A stretch of DNA of 64,000 nucleotides from Rhodocollybia butyracea (taxonomy: Eukaryota > Basidiomycota > Agaricomycetes > Agaricales > Omphalotaceae): the NCBI GenBank assembly GCA_015501585.1, contig JADNRY010000008.1:62001-126000 (forward strand), read 5' to 3'. The notes below the pieces were generated by a model. That model saw only the letters and a program-made list of their open reading frames with translations. It made no database searches and had not been told where the DNA came from. Positions 1-10,938 of this stretch are shown piece by piece; the first letter of the stretch is position 1; each line of letters opens with the position of its first letter. Position numbers and translations under genes: made by a program.

Positions 1-306
1 AGTGTTCGCAAAAATGAGCTAGCCCTGGCATATCATCCTAGTCATGACATTCAGCGAATACATTCATGAAATTCGACGAAAAGCACGCACTGGATCCGAC
101 AAATGACCCACTGCAACATCCAGACTAGCTGCAGCCTTATCGGCTTTAGTGTCGGAAATCAAGACAGCCTCAAGTCCATTTTCGAGTATAATCCTTCGAT
201 ATTCGCGATCGTCCTGCGGCGATTTCTGTATCGGCTTGGTGAAGACGGAAAAAGGTGGAATACCGTCGCTTGGGGTGACGCGTTTCCAATCTGCTCCTGT
301 AGCCAT
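1..306 (-). CDS. STE23: Insulin-degrading-enzyme-like M16 metalloprotease, 5' part, runs off left edge
   Basis: Zinc metalloprotease of the M16A (insulysin/Ste23) family, which degrades short peptides in a closed chamber; yeast Ste23 also processes a-factor precursor. Seen here: exon 1 (306-91) starts MATGADWKRV and contains DDREYRRIILENGLEAVLIS and KAAASLDVAVGHLSDP, the hallmark N-terminal strands of the family. A phase-0 GT-AG intron (90-38) is followed by exon 2 (37 to the edge), which reads DDMPGLAHFCEH, so the HxxEH zinc site (HFCEH) is present. The open frame extends upstream to an ATG at 450, adding a Ser/Arg-rich stretch that could be a mitochondrial presequence. I prefer 306 because fungal homologues begin just before the DWKRV-like segment. 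Only about 85 codons of a roughly 1,000-codon gene are in the window. It is divergent from the ERG3 copy to its right. Confidence 0.88.
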
Positions 307-1257
307 TCCAGCTGTTAATTTCAACGAAAAACGATTGAGAATTTTTATGCGAGATAGTGAAGGATATAGTCTAGGAGAGGAAGAAAGCAGAAAGAGCATT
401 CGTTGCTTTGCTATTGAACAAATAACGAGGCAAGGGAAACGTGCGGGCACATGACCAGAGTACCTTCTTGTCCTTAAATTTGTTCACCGGCAGGCAGTTC
501 GTGAAAGAGTACCTTCGAGGTTTCCGTGATTTTCTGCTACTTCGCTTCAAGCCGCAACTCTGATATCTTGACTGATAGCGACTGATTCTGTCAAATATCC
601 TCCTACTCAGTGGCTTTCCCAAAAAGCAAAGTTCTGCGCATGCAATATTGCGACCGAATGAATTCTGACCAAATCAGGCGTCTCACTCCGAGGAATCCAT
701 AATAAAATCTATCCCGAGGATCTTCAGCGAAGGATTGGCTTGGTAAACCAATTCTGAAATCGGATAAATCCTAGCGCTATGGCCATCAGCGCACATGTCA
801 AGATATCGATAAGTACTGGGCATGGACGAGAAAATTCAATCGAACTTGGACGCTGCAAACATATAGGTTCCGGAGGCGTGCACGCGGTGTTGGCCGTGAA
901 TAACGTGCAGGATGGAATACAGGCAGAAGGTAGATTTCTGATGTATATGTTCCATCAAGAATCAAGCTACAATCCAGGACGGTGGCTGGGTAGGCCACGT
1001 CGCCGGGGTCGAAGATACAAGTTTGTCCAGACTTCAAACCCTAGTGGCCCTATTCATATATACGGATGGGAGCTAAATCTTCCCGAAAAATCTATCGTCC
1101 TCGAATGATAGGTAGAGATATAGAAAGGAGAAAGTCGAAGCGCCTGGCGCACGGCACAGTTTTATTTTTCATGGCACCACTTTTAATTTTTTGATTTTGG
1201 TTGTTCATAATAAAAAGGCTGCACTTTTGGCTTTGCACTTCTTTTTTAGATCGTACA
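307..1257. other. Divergent intergenic region between M16 protease and ERG3 copy 1
   Basis: Nothing coding is supported except the optional upstream start of the protease (450). The last 120 bp carry an ERG3 promoter block (about 1140-1195: a GGCAC motif, then TTTTATTTTTCATG and CACCACTTTTAATTTTTT). The same block is seen before two other ERG3 copies at about 15143-15170 and 18167-18215. Confidence 0.6.
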
Positions 1258-2281
1258 ATGGACCTCATTCTCGAAGCCGCCGACACGTATCTTCTCGATG
1301 CGGTTTACACAAAACTCATACCCACGCCCATTGAAGCTGCAGGATTAAATATTACGGGCTCTGCGCTCGCCTTGTCTGCCTGGCAGGCTCGCTCCTACAT
1401 ACCCCGCCAGATTATATCTCTGTTTATCGTCACTCTCCTCGGAATACACGTGTTGTATCTTCTCTTTGCTTCGGCGTCGTATTATTTTATCTTCAACCAC
1501 GAAATGATGCTGCACCCACGATTCCTTCCAAAACAAGTCCGAATGGAAATCCGAACGAGTTTAGAGGCGTTTCCAGTAATGATTCTGCTGACACTGCCTT
1601 GGTTTTTGGCTGAAGTAAGGGGGTGGTCTAAATTATACGCTAGTGTGGACGATCATTGGGGAGGATGGTGGTATCTGGTTGCCAGTGTACCATTCTACCT
1701 GCTGTTTACGGACTACTGCATCTATTGGGTACACCGATGGCTTCATCATCCTCTTCTGTACAAATTCCTGCATAAACCGCATCATAAATGGATTGGTAAG
1801 TTTTAGGTTTCCTATTGCTCTTTAACAACTGAAACAATTCCATTAGTCCCTACGCCATTCGCTTCGTATGCATTTCATCCTTTAGATGGATATCTACAAT
1901 CTGTGCCGTACCATCTGTTCATCTTTCTCTTCCCAATGCACCGATATCTCTACCTCGGTTTCTTCGTCGCAGTCAACTTCTGGGCTATCTTTGTACGTCT
2001 TCTCGTGACATTTATGACAATCTACTAGTACTTACGATCATACAAATCTCTCAGATCCATGACTCGGACATGATCACCGGCCATCCCTCGAAAATGTTAT
2101 CAACGGTCCTGCACATCATACGTTGCATCACCTTTACTATACTGTCAACTATGGCCAGTACTTTACTTGGGCTGACCGTGCTGGGAACTCTTACCGCCAT
2201 CCTGACGCGACGCTAGACCCATTATTAGAAGTAAAGATGCGTGACCGGGGAAAGAGAGAGGGAAAAGCAAAATCAGATTGA
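1258..2281 (+). pseudogene. ERG3: ERG3 copy 1: C-5 sterol desaturase with frameshifted last exon
   Basis: C-5 sterol desaturase introduces the C5-C6 double bond in ergosterol synthesis; it is a di-iron, multi-span ER membrane enzyme of the fatty-acid-hydroxylase superfamily. Exons: 1258-1795, 1847-1992, 2055-2281. Exon 1 carries two histidine boxes, HRWLHH and HKPHH, plus several hydrophobic spans. Compared with the intact copy at 18274-19293, exon 3 lacks one base between about 2083 and 2088 (GGCCATCCCTCG against GGACACGCGCTCG). The reading frame therefore shifts right after MITGH and stops at 2214-2216. The shift removes the third histidine box (HHTLHH in the intact copy), so a functional enzyme is unlikely unless this is a base-calling error. 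The old frame stays open to TGA 2279-2281, so the lesion is recent. Exon 1 is otherwise very close to the intact copy. Confidence 0.85.
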
Positions 2282-4640
2282 CCGTTCTGGTTACGGTCTG
2301 GTATACTCTGTATGTACCATACCAGTGGAGGATAACACCCAAATAAGACGAATATGACCTAAGGGAAGAGAGCCAAATGGATGAATGGATGACCCATTAG
2401 ATATATATATGCTGCTCTGGTGATAATTTCCATAGCAGCTGCAGGAGGAAGCATGTTCACATGCACCAGAGTAAAGCGCTGTGAATAATACGCCAGTACA
2501 TCTATGCGGTAGCCAAAGTTCATGAATATATTCCACGTACACTCGGAACAATTCTCAGTACATAAAGCCCGCTGGACCTGGGGTCTCGTCTGATGTTGGA
2601 GCATGTTAGGATCATTCGCCAGCCGAAGTAAAAGCTGTGTGCGGAGAGATGTTGAGGGATCTACCGGTGGGATCTGTAGTTCACGTCCAAAAGTTCAACG
2701 TTCAAATGTTCAGTCTAATCCACCTCAACTAGGCTGAATTTGACTTCGTGAGCTTGCAGGCAGGAGCTTGGACGAACAGCCACTTGACTTCCTTTTTGGG
2801 TTTGATATGTACAGCTTTGACAGGAGCGATCAGCTGGATGACGCGTATGTCGATATTCTTATACCGCCATCGTCATCGCGTCACCTTTCGTCGTCTCAGA
2901 GTATTCACACTCTTTTAAAGGCGTTACGGTTCTTCGTTCTCGCATACCCGTGCTGGAACAGCTTACACATGCATTGCAACCCATATATGGGTCGCAACAT
3001 GCTCTGCTCCGCACGGTGCACTGTTATGTCCAATGTTACAGTAGACATACATTCCGACTCTTGTATTCTCGCTACCATATGCTCTAGCGCAAAGGCGAAT
3101 AAACTTGGATTTTAAAAAAAAATGTTCAAGTTGGCAGTCACATAGATTTCCTATACTCGGAATGTCAAGTGTTCAATTGAATAGCCGGAACGATCGATAT
3201 TCTGGCTCAAGATTCATAAGGACAAAATGGCCTACTCATTTTTGAAAATACCTAGATGGGTGGGCGCACGATGTACTATCCCACAAACAACACCATCCCG
3301 AACAAAAACAAGATATAATAAGTATTCATCTGCAAATTTGCCCAAGATCTCCCTGCATTCGAGGAACTAGTTGGTGCCGCAAAAACTGTGACTGGAACCT
3401 TGGAACCTTCAATCGTGCTTGAGAAAGTTTCCAACACAGTAGTTGTAGGACCAATGCCCATCACGTCGCGATCAACTTCAACACAGCTCGCACTTGGACC
3501 TCCATCGGGTGCAAAGCTACAGCTTTGAAAACTTCCCTCTTCAATGGTGTTAGTACCATGACCAAATGATTGGGCAAATGACATCCATTCTCCTGCCGAA
3601 GATTCAACAACGGTGTCTGTATCGGGTGAGATCAAAGGTAACAGTCATTTGTCATTTGTGTGCTCTTACAGTTCTCTGTTGCGCTGTATTGGCTTTCAAG
3701 ACTCATAAATCTACCCACAGAATATGTCGTTTCAGTGCCGCCTGCAGAGTCTGTACTGACCCCGACGACACTGGCTTGAATTTCTGTGGTGGGACTCGGG
3801 CCGCTGCCAGATGGAGGTCCGACAACGTAAAGCGTTGTTGAGGGTGCAGGGGTGGTGGCTGCTGGAATAGCACTGACTGGAACGAATGTCAGAGGATATA
3901 GTAGAGAGTGGTCAGAATGAGAGGATAGGCCTACCATGAGACCAACATGCTGTTACAAATAAAAAAAGTTTTGGAAGTGCCATGGGTAGTGAGCTTGTAA
4001 AACCGGGCGAGGATCAGAATAAGAGCAACCGTTTTAAATCATTCTAGGACCCATGTTAAGAAGGTAAGTATATATTTAATCAAATTGATCATCTGGAGCA
4101 GACTGGAGCTTTCACACAGCCTGTAATTCAGAATAGTTGTGCGATACTGTACTGATCAGCCTGAGGTATTCTTGCACAGACTAGCATCTCCACCTTTCTA
4201 CACCTTAAGTTCGCATAAGGAGACAAGAAAACGTCGGAAGCCACTTGCCTACGGCAAACAATCACTGTCATCTCGGGAATGCATGCAGCAGTAGTCGGCC
4301 TTAGTCGGCAGAGAAGGTCTATATCAATTTGTATTATGTCAACGTCACAAATTATTATAGAGTCTGCCTAGGGGAGACAACCGAGAAGGTGAAACAGTTG
4401 AGGAAAGGATAAACTAAGAGTCGATATCCAACCACGGTGAGGTAAGCCAAGAAAAGAGAATGACTTGCACTCGTAGACACAAGTCCCGGATAGGAGGTGA
4501 GTCGAATAAATTCGAAGGTAGATCTTCGTTCTGATTTCCGTGTTCAGGAATCAACAGCAGGCCACGAGGAGACGAAGGAGGGGGTTTGGTGATGTCAAAC
4601 TCTTAGTGGCCGCAGTATTGAAGGATCGTAGTATAAGTCA
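2282..4640. repeat. Segmental duplication, unit 1 (ERG3 3' end to beyond GPI gene A)
   Basis: This stretch matches 5185-7190 along most of its length: the sequence after the ERG3 stop (GGTATACTCTG), the CATCGTCATCG...CGTCTCAGAGTAT block, the whole minus-strand GPI gene, and the region upstream of that gene (AGAGCAACCGTTTTAAATCATT). Large parts (2282-3275 and 3984-4640) are non-coding as far as I can see. The ORF beginning at 2768 is not conserved in the other unit and is not called. Confidence 0.75.
3276..3983 (-). CDS. Small secreted, probably GPI-anchored protein, copy A
   Basis: Three exons: 3983-3935, 3876-3715, 3616-3276; both introns are phase 1; 183 residues. Exon 1 codes for a signal peptide (MALPKLFLFVTACWSH). 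Exon 2 is Pro/Thr/Ser-rich and ends with GGTETTYSV. Exon 3 has DTVVESSAGEWMSFA, a Cys pair in SFQSCSFAPDGGPSASC, and a C-terminus of small residues (APTSSSNAG), a short spacer and a hydrophobic end (YYILFLFGMVLFVG), as in a GPI-attachment signal. I recognise no named family. The ETTY / TIV-S-S-GEW / C...C layout and the two phase-1 introns match the ectodomain exons of the plus-strand PY-tail genes, so a common origin is likely. Its expected location is the outer plasma membrane or cell wall. Confidence 0.72.
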
Positions 4641-5855
4641 GACTCCGCTGACGAGTTCAGTACCTAAAGTAGTTACAATGACCAGTAATAGAGAAGTGTT
4701 TGACCCGAACGGGTGAGTATTCGTGCACGCGATCTAAAGTGGAGCAGAGGGCTAGAAGTTAAATGGGAGAGGGTGGGTGGGGCTCGATAAAAACTACCGA
4801 AAAGTTGTTTCGGTAATGAGGAATTGAAGCGACGCTGGATGGGCTCCAAATATGGCATGGCTGGACATGGCTGGACTATCAGATTTCATCGCCTGCTGAC
4901 TTATGATAAGCCGCTTACAGCCTATCTCGGACTTCAAAGCCCTGGAGGCTGGATACATGATCAGCGAGAGCCAAATGAAAGGCTGTCGTTACGGTTTATC
5001 CTTGACCCTTGACAGAAACACTGAATATCACAGGACCATGTTATAAAGCTCCAAACGGCGAGACACGAAGCCTACTGGCAACGATAAGAGCTGACGGTGG
5101 TAGTTGTCGGTACGGTAAGGTTATCTAAAGGACAAAACGAAGTATAAACGGAGGTGGCAGTGCAGGTGAGTATGTGCCATACCTCGAGGGAAAAGCAAAA
5201 TCGGATTGATCCTCTCGTTCTGGTGGCGATCTGGTATAATCTGCTATGTATTGTATGCACCATACCAAGTTGAGTATGACTTGGGGAGGGGAGCCAAACA
5301 GACGACTTATTAGATATGCTGATACTTATACGCCAGCGCATCCACGCGGTAGCCAAAGTTCATGGAGATATTCCACGTACATTCGAAACAATTCTCAGTC
5401 CCGCAGGACCTGGGATGAGGCTGAATTTCAGCTTGATACGTCATCGCTGGGTATTTGATCGCTCCTGTCAAAGCTGTATATATCAAACCCAAATAGGAAA
5501 TCATGTACTCCTCTTTTACCGCCATCCATCGTCACCGGGTCACCTTTCGTCATCTCAGAGTATGCCATCCGTGCTCGTACTTTTTTAGTTCGTTAAGGTT
5601 CTTCGTCTCTCGCATACCCCTGCTGCGACAACTCACCCATTCCATGCATTGCAACCCAAGCAACGATATGGGTTCGCAGCGTTAGGTCCAATGTTGGCAG
5701 TCACATAGGCTTTTTATACTCACAATGTTCTGTCTAAGTTGTGGTGAGTCGGGTTGAATAGCCGGTACCATCGATATTCTCGCCCAAGATTCATTAGAAC
5801 AAAATGGCCTACTCATTCTTGAAAGTACCTGCGAAATGGATGAATCCACGATGTA
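3984..5855. other. Non-coding gap between the two GPI genes, with an ERG3 3' scar
   Basis: Up to about 4640 it is duplicated sequence upstream of gene A. From about 4640 to 5170 I see no gene. At about 5175-5205 a short stretch (GGGAAAAGCAAAATCGGATTGA) matches the last codons and stop of ERG3, followed by the ERG3 3' flank, so the second duplication unit began inside an ERG3 gene. From 5206 to 5855 it parallels 2282-3275 and shows no supported ORF. Confidence 0.6.
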
Positions 5856-7190
5856 CTATCCCACAACCAACGCCATCCCGAACAAAAACAAAATATAACA
5901 ACTACCCATCTGCAAATTTGGACAAGAGAACTTGGATCTCCCTGCATTCGAGGAACTAGTTGGTGCAGCAAAAAACGGTGAGTGGAACCTTGGAACCTTC
6001 ATACGTTCTTGTGGAAGTTGCCAACGCAGTAGTCGCAGGATTGGGGCCCGTCGGTTCGTAATCAACTTCGACACAGCTCGCACTTGGACCTCCATCAGGT
6101 GCAAAGATACAGCTTTGAAAACTTCCCTCTCCAATGGTGTTGCCATGGACGAATGGGGCGAATGTCATCCATTCTCCCGCTGAAGATTCAACAATCGTGT
6201 CTGTATTGGGTGAGACAAAAGGTAGGACTCATTTATCACGTATGTGCACTTACAGTTCTCTGTCACACTGAGTCTACTTTCAAGACTAAAATATAAACCC
6301 ACAGAATATGTCGTTTCAGTGCCACCTGCCGAGTCTGTACTGACCCCGACGACGCTGGCTGTTATTTCATTGGTGAAGCCGCTAGTAATGGGTGTTGGAC
6401 TCCCGCTGAACGGAAGCGGAGGATCGACGGCGTAAAGCGTTATTGAAGGTGCAGGGGTGGTCGCTGCTGGAACAGCACTGACTGGAACGAATGTCAGAGG
6501 ATATAGTAGAGAGCTGTCATGAGAGGATACTAGGCCTACCATGAGACCAATATGCCGCTACGAATAAAAGAAGTTTCGGAAGGGCCATGGGAGTGCTGTA
6601 AGAGCGGGCAATTAGAATCTAAAAGCAACCGTTTTAAATCATTCTGGGACCATGTTAAAAGAGTAAGCATATGTTTAATCAAACTGATCATGCGCCAGAC
6701 TCATGAATCTACGTTGATCGGCATTGGACAGGAGCTTTCACACCGGTCATTTAGTTGCATAGATATATCGCCGATACCGTACCGATCACCCTAAGGTATT
6801 CTTGCATAGACCAGCATCTACACCTTTCGACACCTTAAATTCACATAAGGAGACAATAAAACGTCGAAAGCACTTGCCAACGGCAAACAAACACCGTCAT
6901 CTCGGGAATGCAGCGGTAGTCGGCCCGACACAGAGAAGGTGAAACAGTTGAGGAAAGGACAAGGGAGAATCAAATCACGGACTTGCTGAGCTGCACAGGT
7001 CCCGGATCAGAGGCGAGTCGAACAAAGTCGAAGTAGATCTTTATTCTGATTTCTATGTTCAGGAACCAAGCGACAATCCAAGTTGGTAGCTGTAGCAGGT
7101 CGAAGAGCCTGGGATGAAGAGGAGTAGAGGCCCGAGAAAAGGTGATATCAGACTCTCAGTGGCTGCAGTCTCAAGTATTGCCAGTGAAGG
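5185..7190. repeat. Segmental duplication, unit 2
   Basis: Second copy of the segment at 2282-4640, starting in an ERG3 3' remnant and containing GPI gene B. The similarity ends near CAGTGGCTGCAGT at about 7165, against GTGGCCGCAGT at about 4607. Confidence 0.72.
5856..6588 (-). pseudogene. GPI-type secreted protein, copy B, with frameshift before the anchor signal
   Basis: Paralogue of the gene at 3276-3983 with the same three-exon plan: 6588-6540 (MALPKLLLFVAAYWSH signal peptide), 6481-6299, and 6200 onwards; phase-1 introns. The body is conserved (GEWMTFAPF, SFQSCIFAPDGGPSASC). A T-run in the coding strand just after SKVPLTV has six Ts where copy A has five (plus-strand A-run at about 5970-5975). 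The frame therefore ends at 5956-5958 as FCCTN, giving 158 residues without the hydrophobic C-terminus. The lost part is still readable in the other frame to 5856 (AAPTSSSNAGRS... YILFLFGMALVVG). It is either a freshly broken gene, a soluble secreted variant, or a homopolymer error. Confidence 0.7.
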
Positions 7191-7706
7191 ATACAAGCTA
7201 GGCCTAGTAGCCTTGGCCCTGGATGCATGAGCAAGCGCCGAAATTTCAATTTCTTCCTTCAACCTTCCTTCCTTGAAATAATGATAAAACACGAGCGCTG
7301 GGCGCTGGGCGGCTAACCCGCGAGACGATTGCGAGGTGGAGCCAACTTTGTAAGACGCTGCCTGACTCGAGAATTCGCCGATGCACCTGAGAGTAGTTTA
7401 CCAGTAGGAGATAAGTCGAAACAGAGCGCTCAACGCCTGGCGACGGCTTGACATAAGGTGAGTGCAAAACCCATGCTTAAATGCTTACCTTCATTTTGCC
7501 TTCATGATTTAAATTTCATCCACAGCGGGTAGAATTTATATTAGTTGAATGACTATGATATCGATCCGTCTCTTTAAATCTCCGATACAAGCATGTCTGC
7601 GCGCGGGAGATGGACAACTCACTTGACGCTCCCGACTTCCTTATAACGTGCCACCAAAAGAGCAAGCCTGAAAAAAATAACGTTGAGCTGGACTGGTAGA
7701 CCCAGT
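6589..7706. other. Gap between GPI gene B and PY-tail copy 1
   Basis: To about 7190 this is the upstream part of duplication unit 2. From 7190 to 7706 it is the leader of the first PY-tail gene, including GCTGGACTGGTAGACCCAG just before its ATG, a motif that recurs before most family members. No ORF is supported. Confidence 0.5.
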
Positions 7707-8805
7707 ATGATTTTTTTCTTGTTAATCCTGACAAGTTTTAACATCCGTGAGTCAGGCCTTTTCGCTTCCAAAACTATCTCCAGGACTGATCAGGGGGATA
7801 AATCTGTAGCCAGTGCTTTTTCTAGTATAACTGCACTTACACTCTTTCAATTTGGAGGAGATCGTCTCGATCCTGGCACAACTACTCTGCCATTATCCCC
7901 TCTTGGCACAGCAAGTGACAATTCTGAGACGACGTATCTTTATCGGGCTATCACTCTGACCACAAGTGGGTACGATTCTCGACTATACATTGTCGATCTT
8001 ATTCAGAATATTACAGTTTCGCGAACAATGATTATTTCTGCTTCTGGATGGGCCGAGCCTTTCTTAACTGCTACCATCGAATGTAAATTTATTGATTCTA
8101 CAGAAGGGGAATGCTTTGGCGGTACTACCGGTACAGCTACTGGCAAACCTACACCGAATGTCTTCCAAGTGGCTAACCCCACGACCACCCCAGCTCCAAC
8201 CATCCTGACAACCTCAAATACACTTTCCGCGACCACCGTCCCAACGACAGCCAATGGTCCAAATGGTCCGCAGAAGTCACGGTCATCCTCAGTGGGAGCA
8301 ATCGTTGGTGGCACGATTGCGGGCGTTGCAGTTATATCAGCGGTCGTAATTTTTATTTTATGGCGAAGGGGGAAACGGCTACGCCGTCAAGCATCACAAT
8401 CTAATTTTCATCCGGAGGATGTTATACCTCATCAGGTAACATTGTGAACTGAAGCTACCTATTAGTGAGACTCATCCATCGGTATAGGCTACAGGAGCTA
8501 TCAATCCCTATCTAATTCCTTCCCAGTCAACTCAAAGTCATACTGAAAAAAAGCGTTTCACAGAGACAGGTGAGCTTTCTCTTTAGACTCAGGCTCCGGG
8601 CTTTAAATTTTTTTTAAAACTCATATGTAAGCTATAGAACGGGATAAATCTCAATCTCAACTCTGTGCAACCTCAACCAAAACGTGCACTAGCCGTTGTG
8701 GGCCCGTCCGTGCAGGAGTCTGGACAATCAGTGTCAAACGTAGTCCGAGTGTCAGAGGAACATAGCTCACCAGGATCTGATCCTCCACCATTATATACAA
8801 GGTAA
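7707..8805 (+). pseudogene. PY-tail surface protein, copy 1 (one-base insertion in exon 4)
   Basis: First of twelve paralogues of an unnamed single-pass membrane protein family. Exons: 7707-7746 (signal peptide MIFFLLILTSFNI), 7810-7965 (LTLFQFGGDRLDPG, LPLSPLGTASDNSETTYLY), 8017-8435, 8488-8569, 8638-8805. Exon 3 carries SRTMIISASGWAEPF, the Cys pair in IECKFIDSTEGECFGG, a Thr/Pro-rich stalk, a membrane helix (AIVGGTIAGVAVISAVVIF) and the RRGKRLRR stop-transfer. Exons 4 and 5 form the cytoplasmic tail, which ends DPPPLYTR, a PPxY motif next to the stop. Exon 4 has a run of seven As (8546-8552) where copy 2 has six; the extra base throws exon 5 out of frame. All flanking codons are intact, so the lesion is recent or a sequencing error. 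If splicing at 8435 fails, a stop at 8447 gives a short tail. Confidence 0.72.
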
Positions 8806-10482
8806 TTTCCTGGCAGATTGAGTCTGCCATTATATCATCTGTGCATAGAATGTACCTGGTAGTACTTGATGACTTGGTTTCTCACTGAGATAGAGACCAA
8901 AAAATGTCTTGTACAATAATTAACTTAGTATACATAATTTTATTTTACAGCATACTGTGTAATTTATTCTGGTAGCAAGGAAGGAAGGAGGGATTTATTA
9001 CACGGCATGGTCCAAGAGAAGGATTCTGAGACGATGGGGTAGAACAGCTTTCGTTAGTAGTCAGAGTTTGAAGCACCTAGTATGCTAGCGCCTAATGGGT
9101 GTTTACAATCATCAGCAGCTTTAACAGGAATGGGATTCCATTCTCTTAAGGTAATCAACTTTATTACTGATATGTATACTTTAAGAACATTCTAAGTACT
9201 TAAAGATACTACTTAAGGCTAACACTACTTAAGGACACTACATAAAAACTACAAAATACTTAAGAATACAAAATTGTTTGGAACTACCTGGAGTTGGGTC
9301 ACACATGAATCCCACTGTACGCTTTAAGTGGAAGCTCGCTGATGGTGATCAACACTAAGATCTAGAGACGAGGCGAGGACTCACTGTAGAGTCAGAGACT
9401 CGAGTAAACAGGCAAAAAGATTCGTCGACTGAGAGAGAGAGATAAGAGTAAGGGGAGAAGCTAAACGTACGTATGTAATAGTACGTTCCTTATATATGCG
9501 GTCAAATATATGTGATAATGTCGAAGGAAGTTGCGCGTCATAAGCACGTGCTCGTGAATGCATATATACTTCAACTTAGAATAAACTTTTTTTTAAGATT
9601 TGGATACCCGCAAGATGATTGTAAAGCGAAAATAATCAACATCTTTTGGGAAATGCTGCATAATTTGTCCTGCCTCGCCGTTTGCTGATGGGCCACGGTA
9701 GTGAGAGGGAACTGCTTGCTTTCATGCTCGTTCCAATTTTGGCTTGATTTTGGCTGCCCCGGCGTTCGGATCTTGAAGCTGTTCATCTCCTGCATACATG
9801 ATGCTTGTACCAGGGAGATGAGTAGATATCTCAGCTGAATGAGCTCATTCCTGTTACAGGCTGTTAGACGGGAATCAAGGCGTCGGACCTGAAAAATCTC
9901 TGTCACATATTAATTACATATCCTGGAAGGAAGGAAAGAAGTGAACTACCCGGCACGGTCCATTGGTGCTTATAACGCGCCACCGGAAAGAAGAGAGAAA
10001 CACACCATTGGCTACTACTCTGACCTTTCTTCACCGACTCTCCTGTACTGGATATGGTTATGCTAACATCTGTGAGTTAGTCTGTTTCGGCAGGACTGAA
10101 CAGGCAGGTAAATCTGTTTATAGGCTTGGCACTCGTTCAACTGAAACATGATGTATAGTACAAGTTGATGTCTGGCTAAGGTAGAGACCAAAATGTCTTC
10201 CTTTATATAGTATAATCATATGTAGTTTTATTTTCCAGTTTGATTTATGCTGGCGGCCAAGAAAAAGCTGGAACGATGAGCTGGGAGTGCAGGAATGTAC
10301 GCATGTGGACTCAACTTAAGATCCTGGTCGTGATTTCTGTGCATTCTAGTATCCATTAGGGTTTCAGGGTGCAAAAGTTCTCCAGCTAGTAGTACTACTT
10401 CTGGATCTGAGGCATAGCAACGACACAGACGATAGTAGTCAAAGGAAGGACTACTGGCCGCCCGAAACCTGGAAATGAACAT
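8806..10482. other. Spacer with AT-rich repeats and a decayed PY-tail 5' end
   Basis: 8806-9300 is AT-rich with many ACTTAAG/CTTAAGG words and no ORF. About 9320-9560 shares words (TGGAAGCTCGC, AGAGACGAG, TAAGCACGTG) in the same order with 51110-51345, so it is a dispersed repeat of unknown type. About 9960-10160 resembles a PY-tail promoter and exon 1 (TATGGTTATGCTAACATCTG then TGAGTTAGTCTGTTTCG) without the rest of the gene. 10230-10470 is a spacer block that recurs at 14870-15040 and 16960-17170, always between a PY-tail gene and an ERG3 copy. Confidence 0.5.
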
Positions 10483-10706
10483 CTTGACGCGGTCTAGGCG
10501 AAACTTGTACCCCTGACTACCTTACTTGTTGAAGCCGCAAGATTAAACGTTACGGCCTCTGCATTTGCCATGGTCACTCTTATATAGTTATACCACGGCA
10601 AATTATGTCCCTCAGTTGCGTCATCGCTCCCCTAGGAACACACGTACTTTACTTACTTTCTTTATTTTGGCATCGTATTATTTCATCTTCAACAACGAAA
10701 GGATGT
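10483..10706 (+). pseudogene. ERG3 copy 2: decayed exon-1 fragment
   Basis: Matches the 5' exon of ERG3 from CTTGACGCGGTC to the FNHEMM region (here TTCAACAACGAAAGGATG). It has an in-frame stop at the start (GCG GTC TAG) plus indels, and it lacks the start codon and everything downstream, including all histidine boxes. It is the ERG3 part of the first PY-tail/ERG3 composite unit. Confidence 0.8.
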
Positions 10707-10938
10707 GATACGGGGCTCTTGTAACTACGGTCCTACAATCATTCTCGCAACTGAAGTCAGAGCGTTCATGTCAGCGCCTAACAGTGGGCGTTTTCAATTA
10801 TGGTCGTGAGTCTTCTTAAGTAGAGGAATAAGTCCGTCTCATGCATACATAGAACAAACTTTGTGAGGTTTGGTACATATGATGATTGCGAAGTGAAGCC
10901 ACTCGTGAGAGCGTAAATTATCCCGCCTGTTTGCCGAT
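10707..10938. other. Spacer up to the Mutator-like element
   Basis: No ORF. It includes a copy of the TTTGGTACATATGATGATTGCGAAG-type sequence also seen at about 9595-9690 and ends in the target-site word GTTTGCCGAT. Confidence 0.4.

Noticed and set aside
103..454. Plus-strand ORFs over the M16 protease start
   Set aside because: They run antisense to exon 1 with clear family motifs and have no motif of their own.
2768..3115. ORF of 115 codons in the duplicated segment
   Set aside because: The sister segment (5430-5700) does not keep the frame, and there is no splice or motif support.
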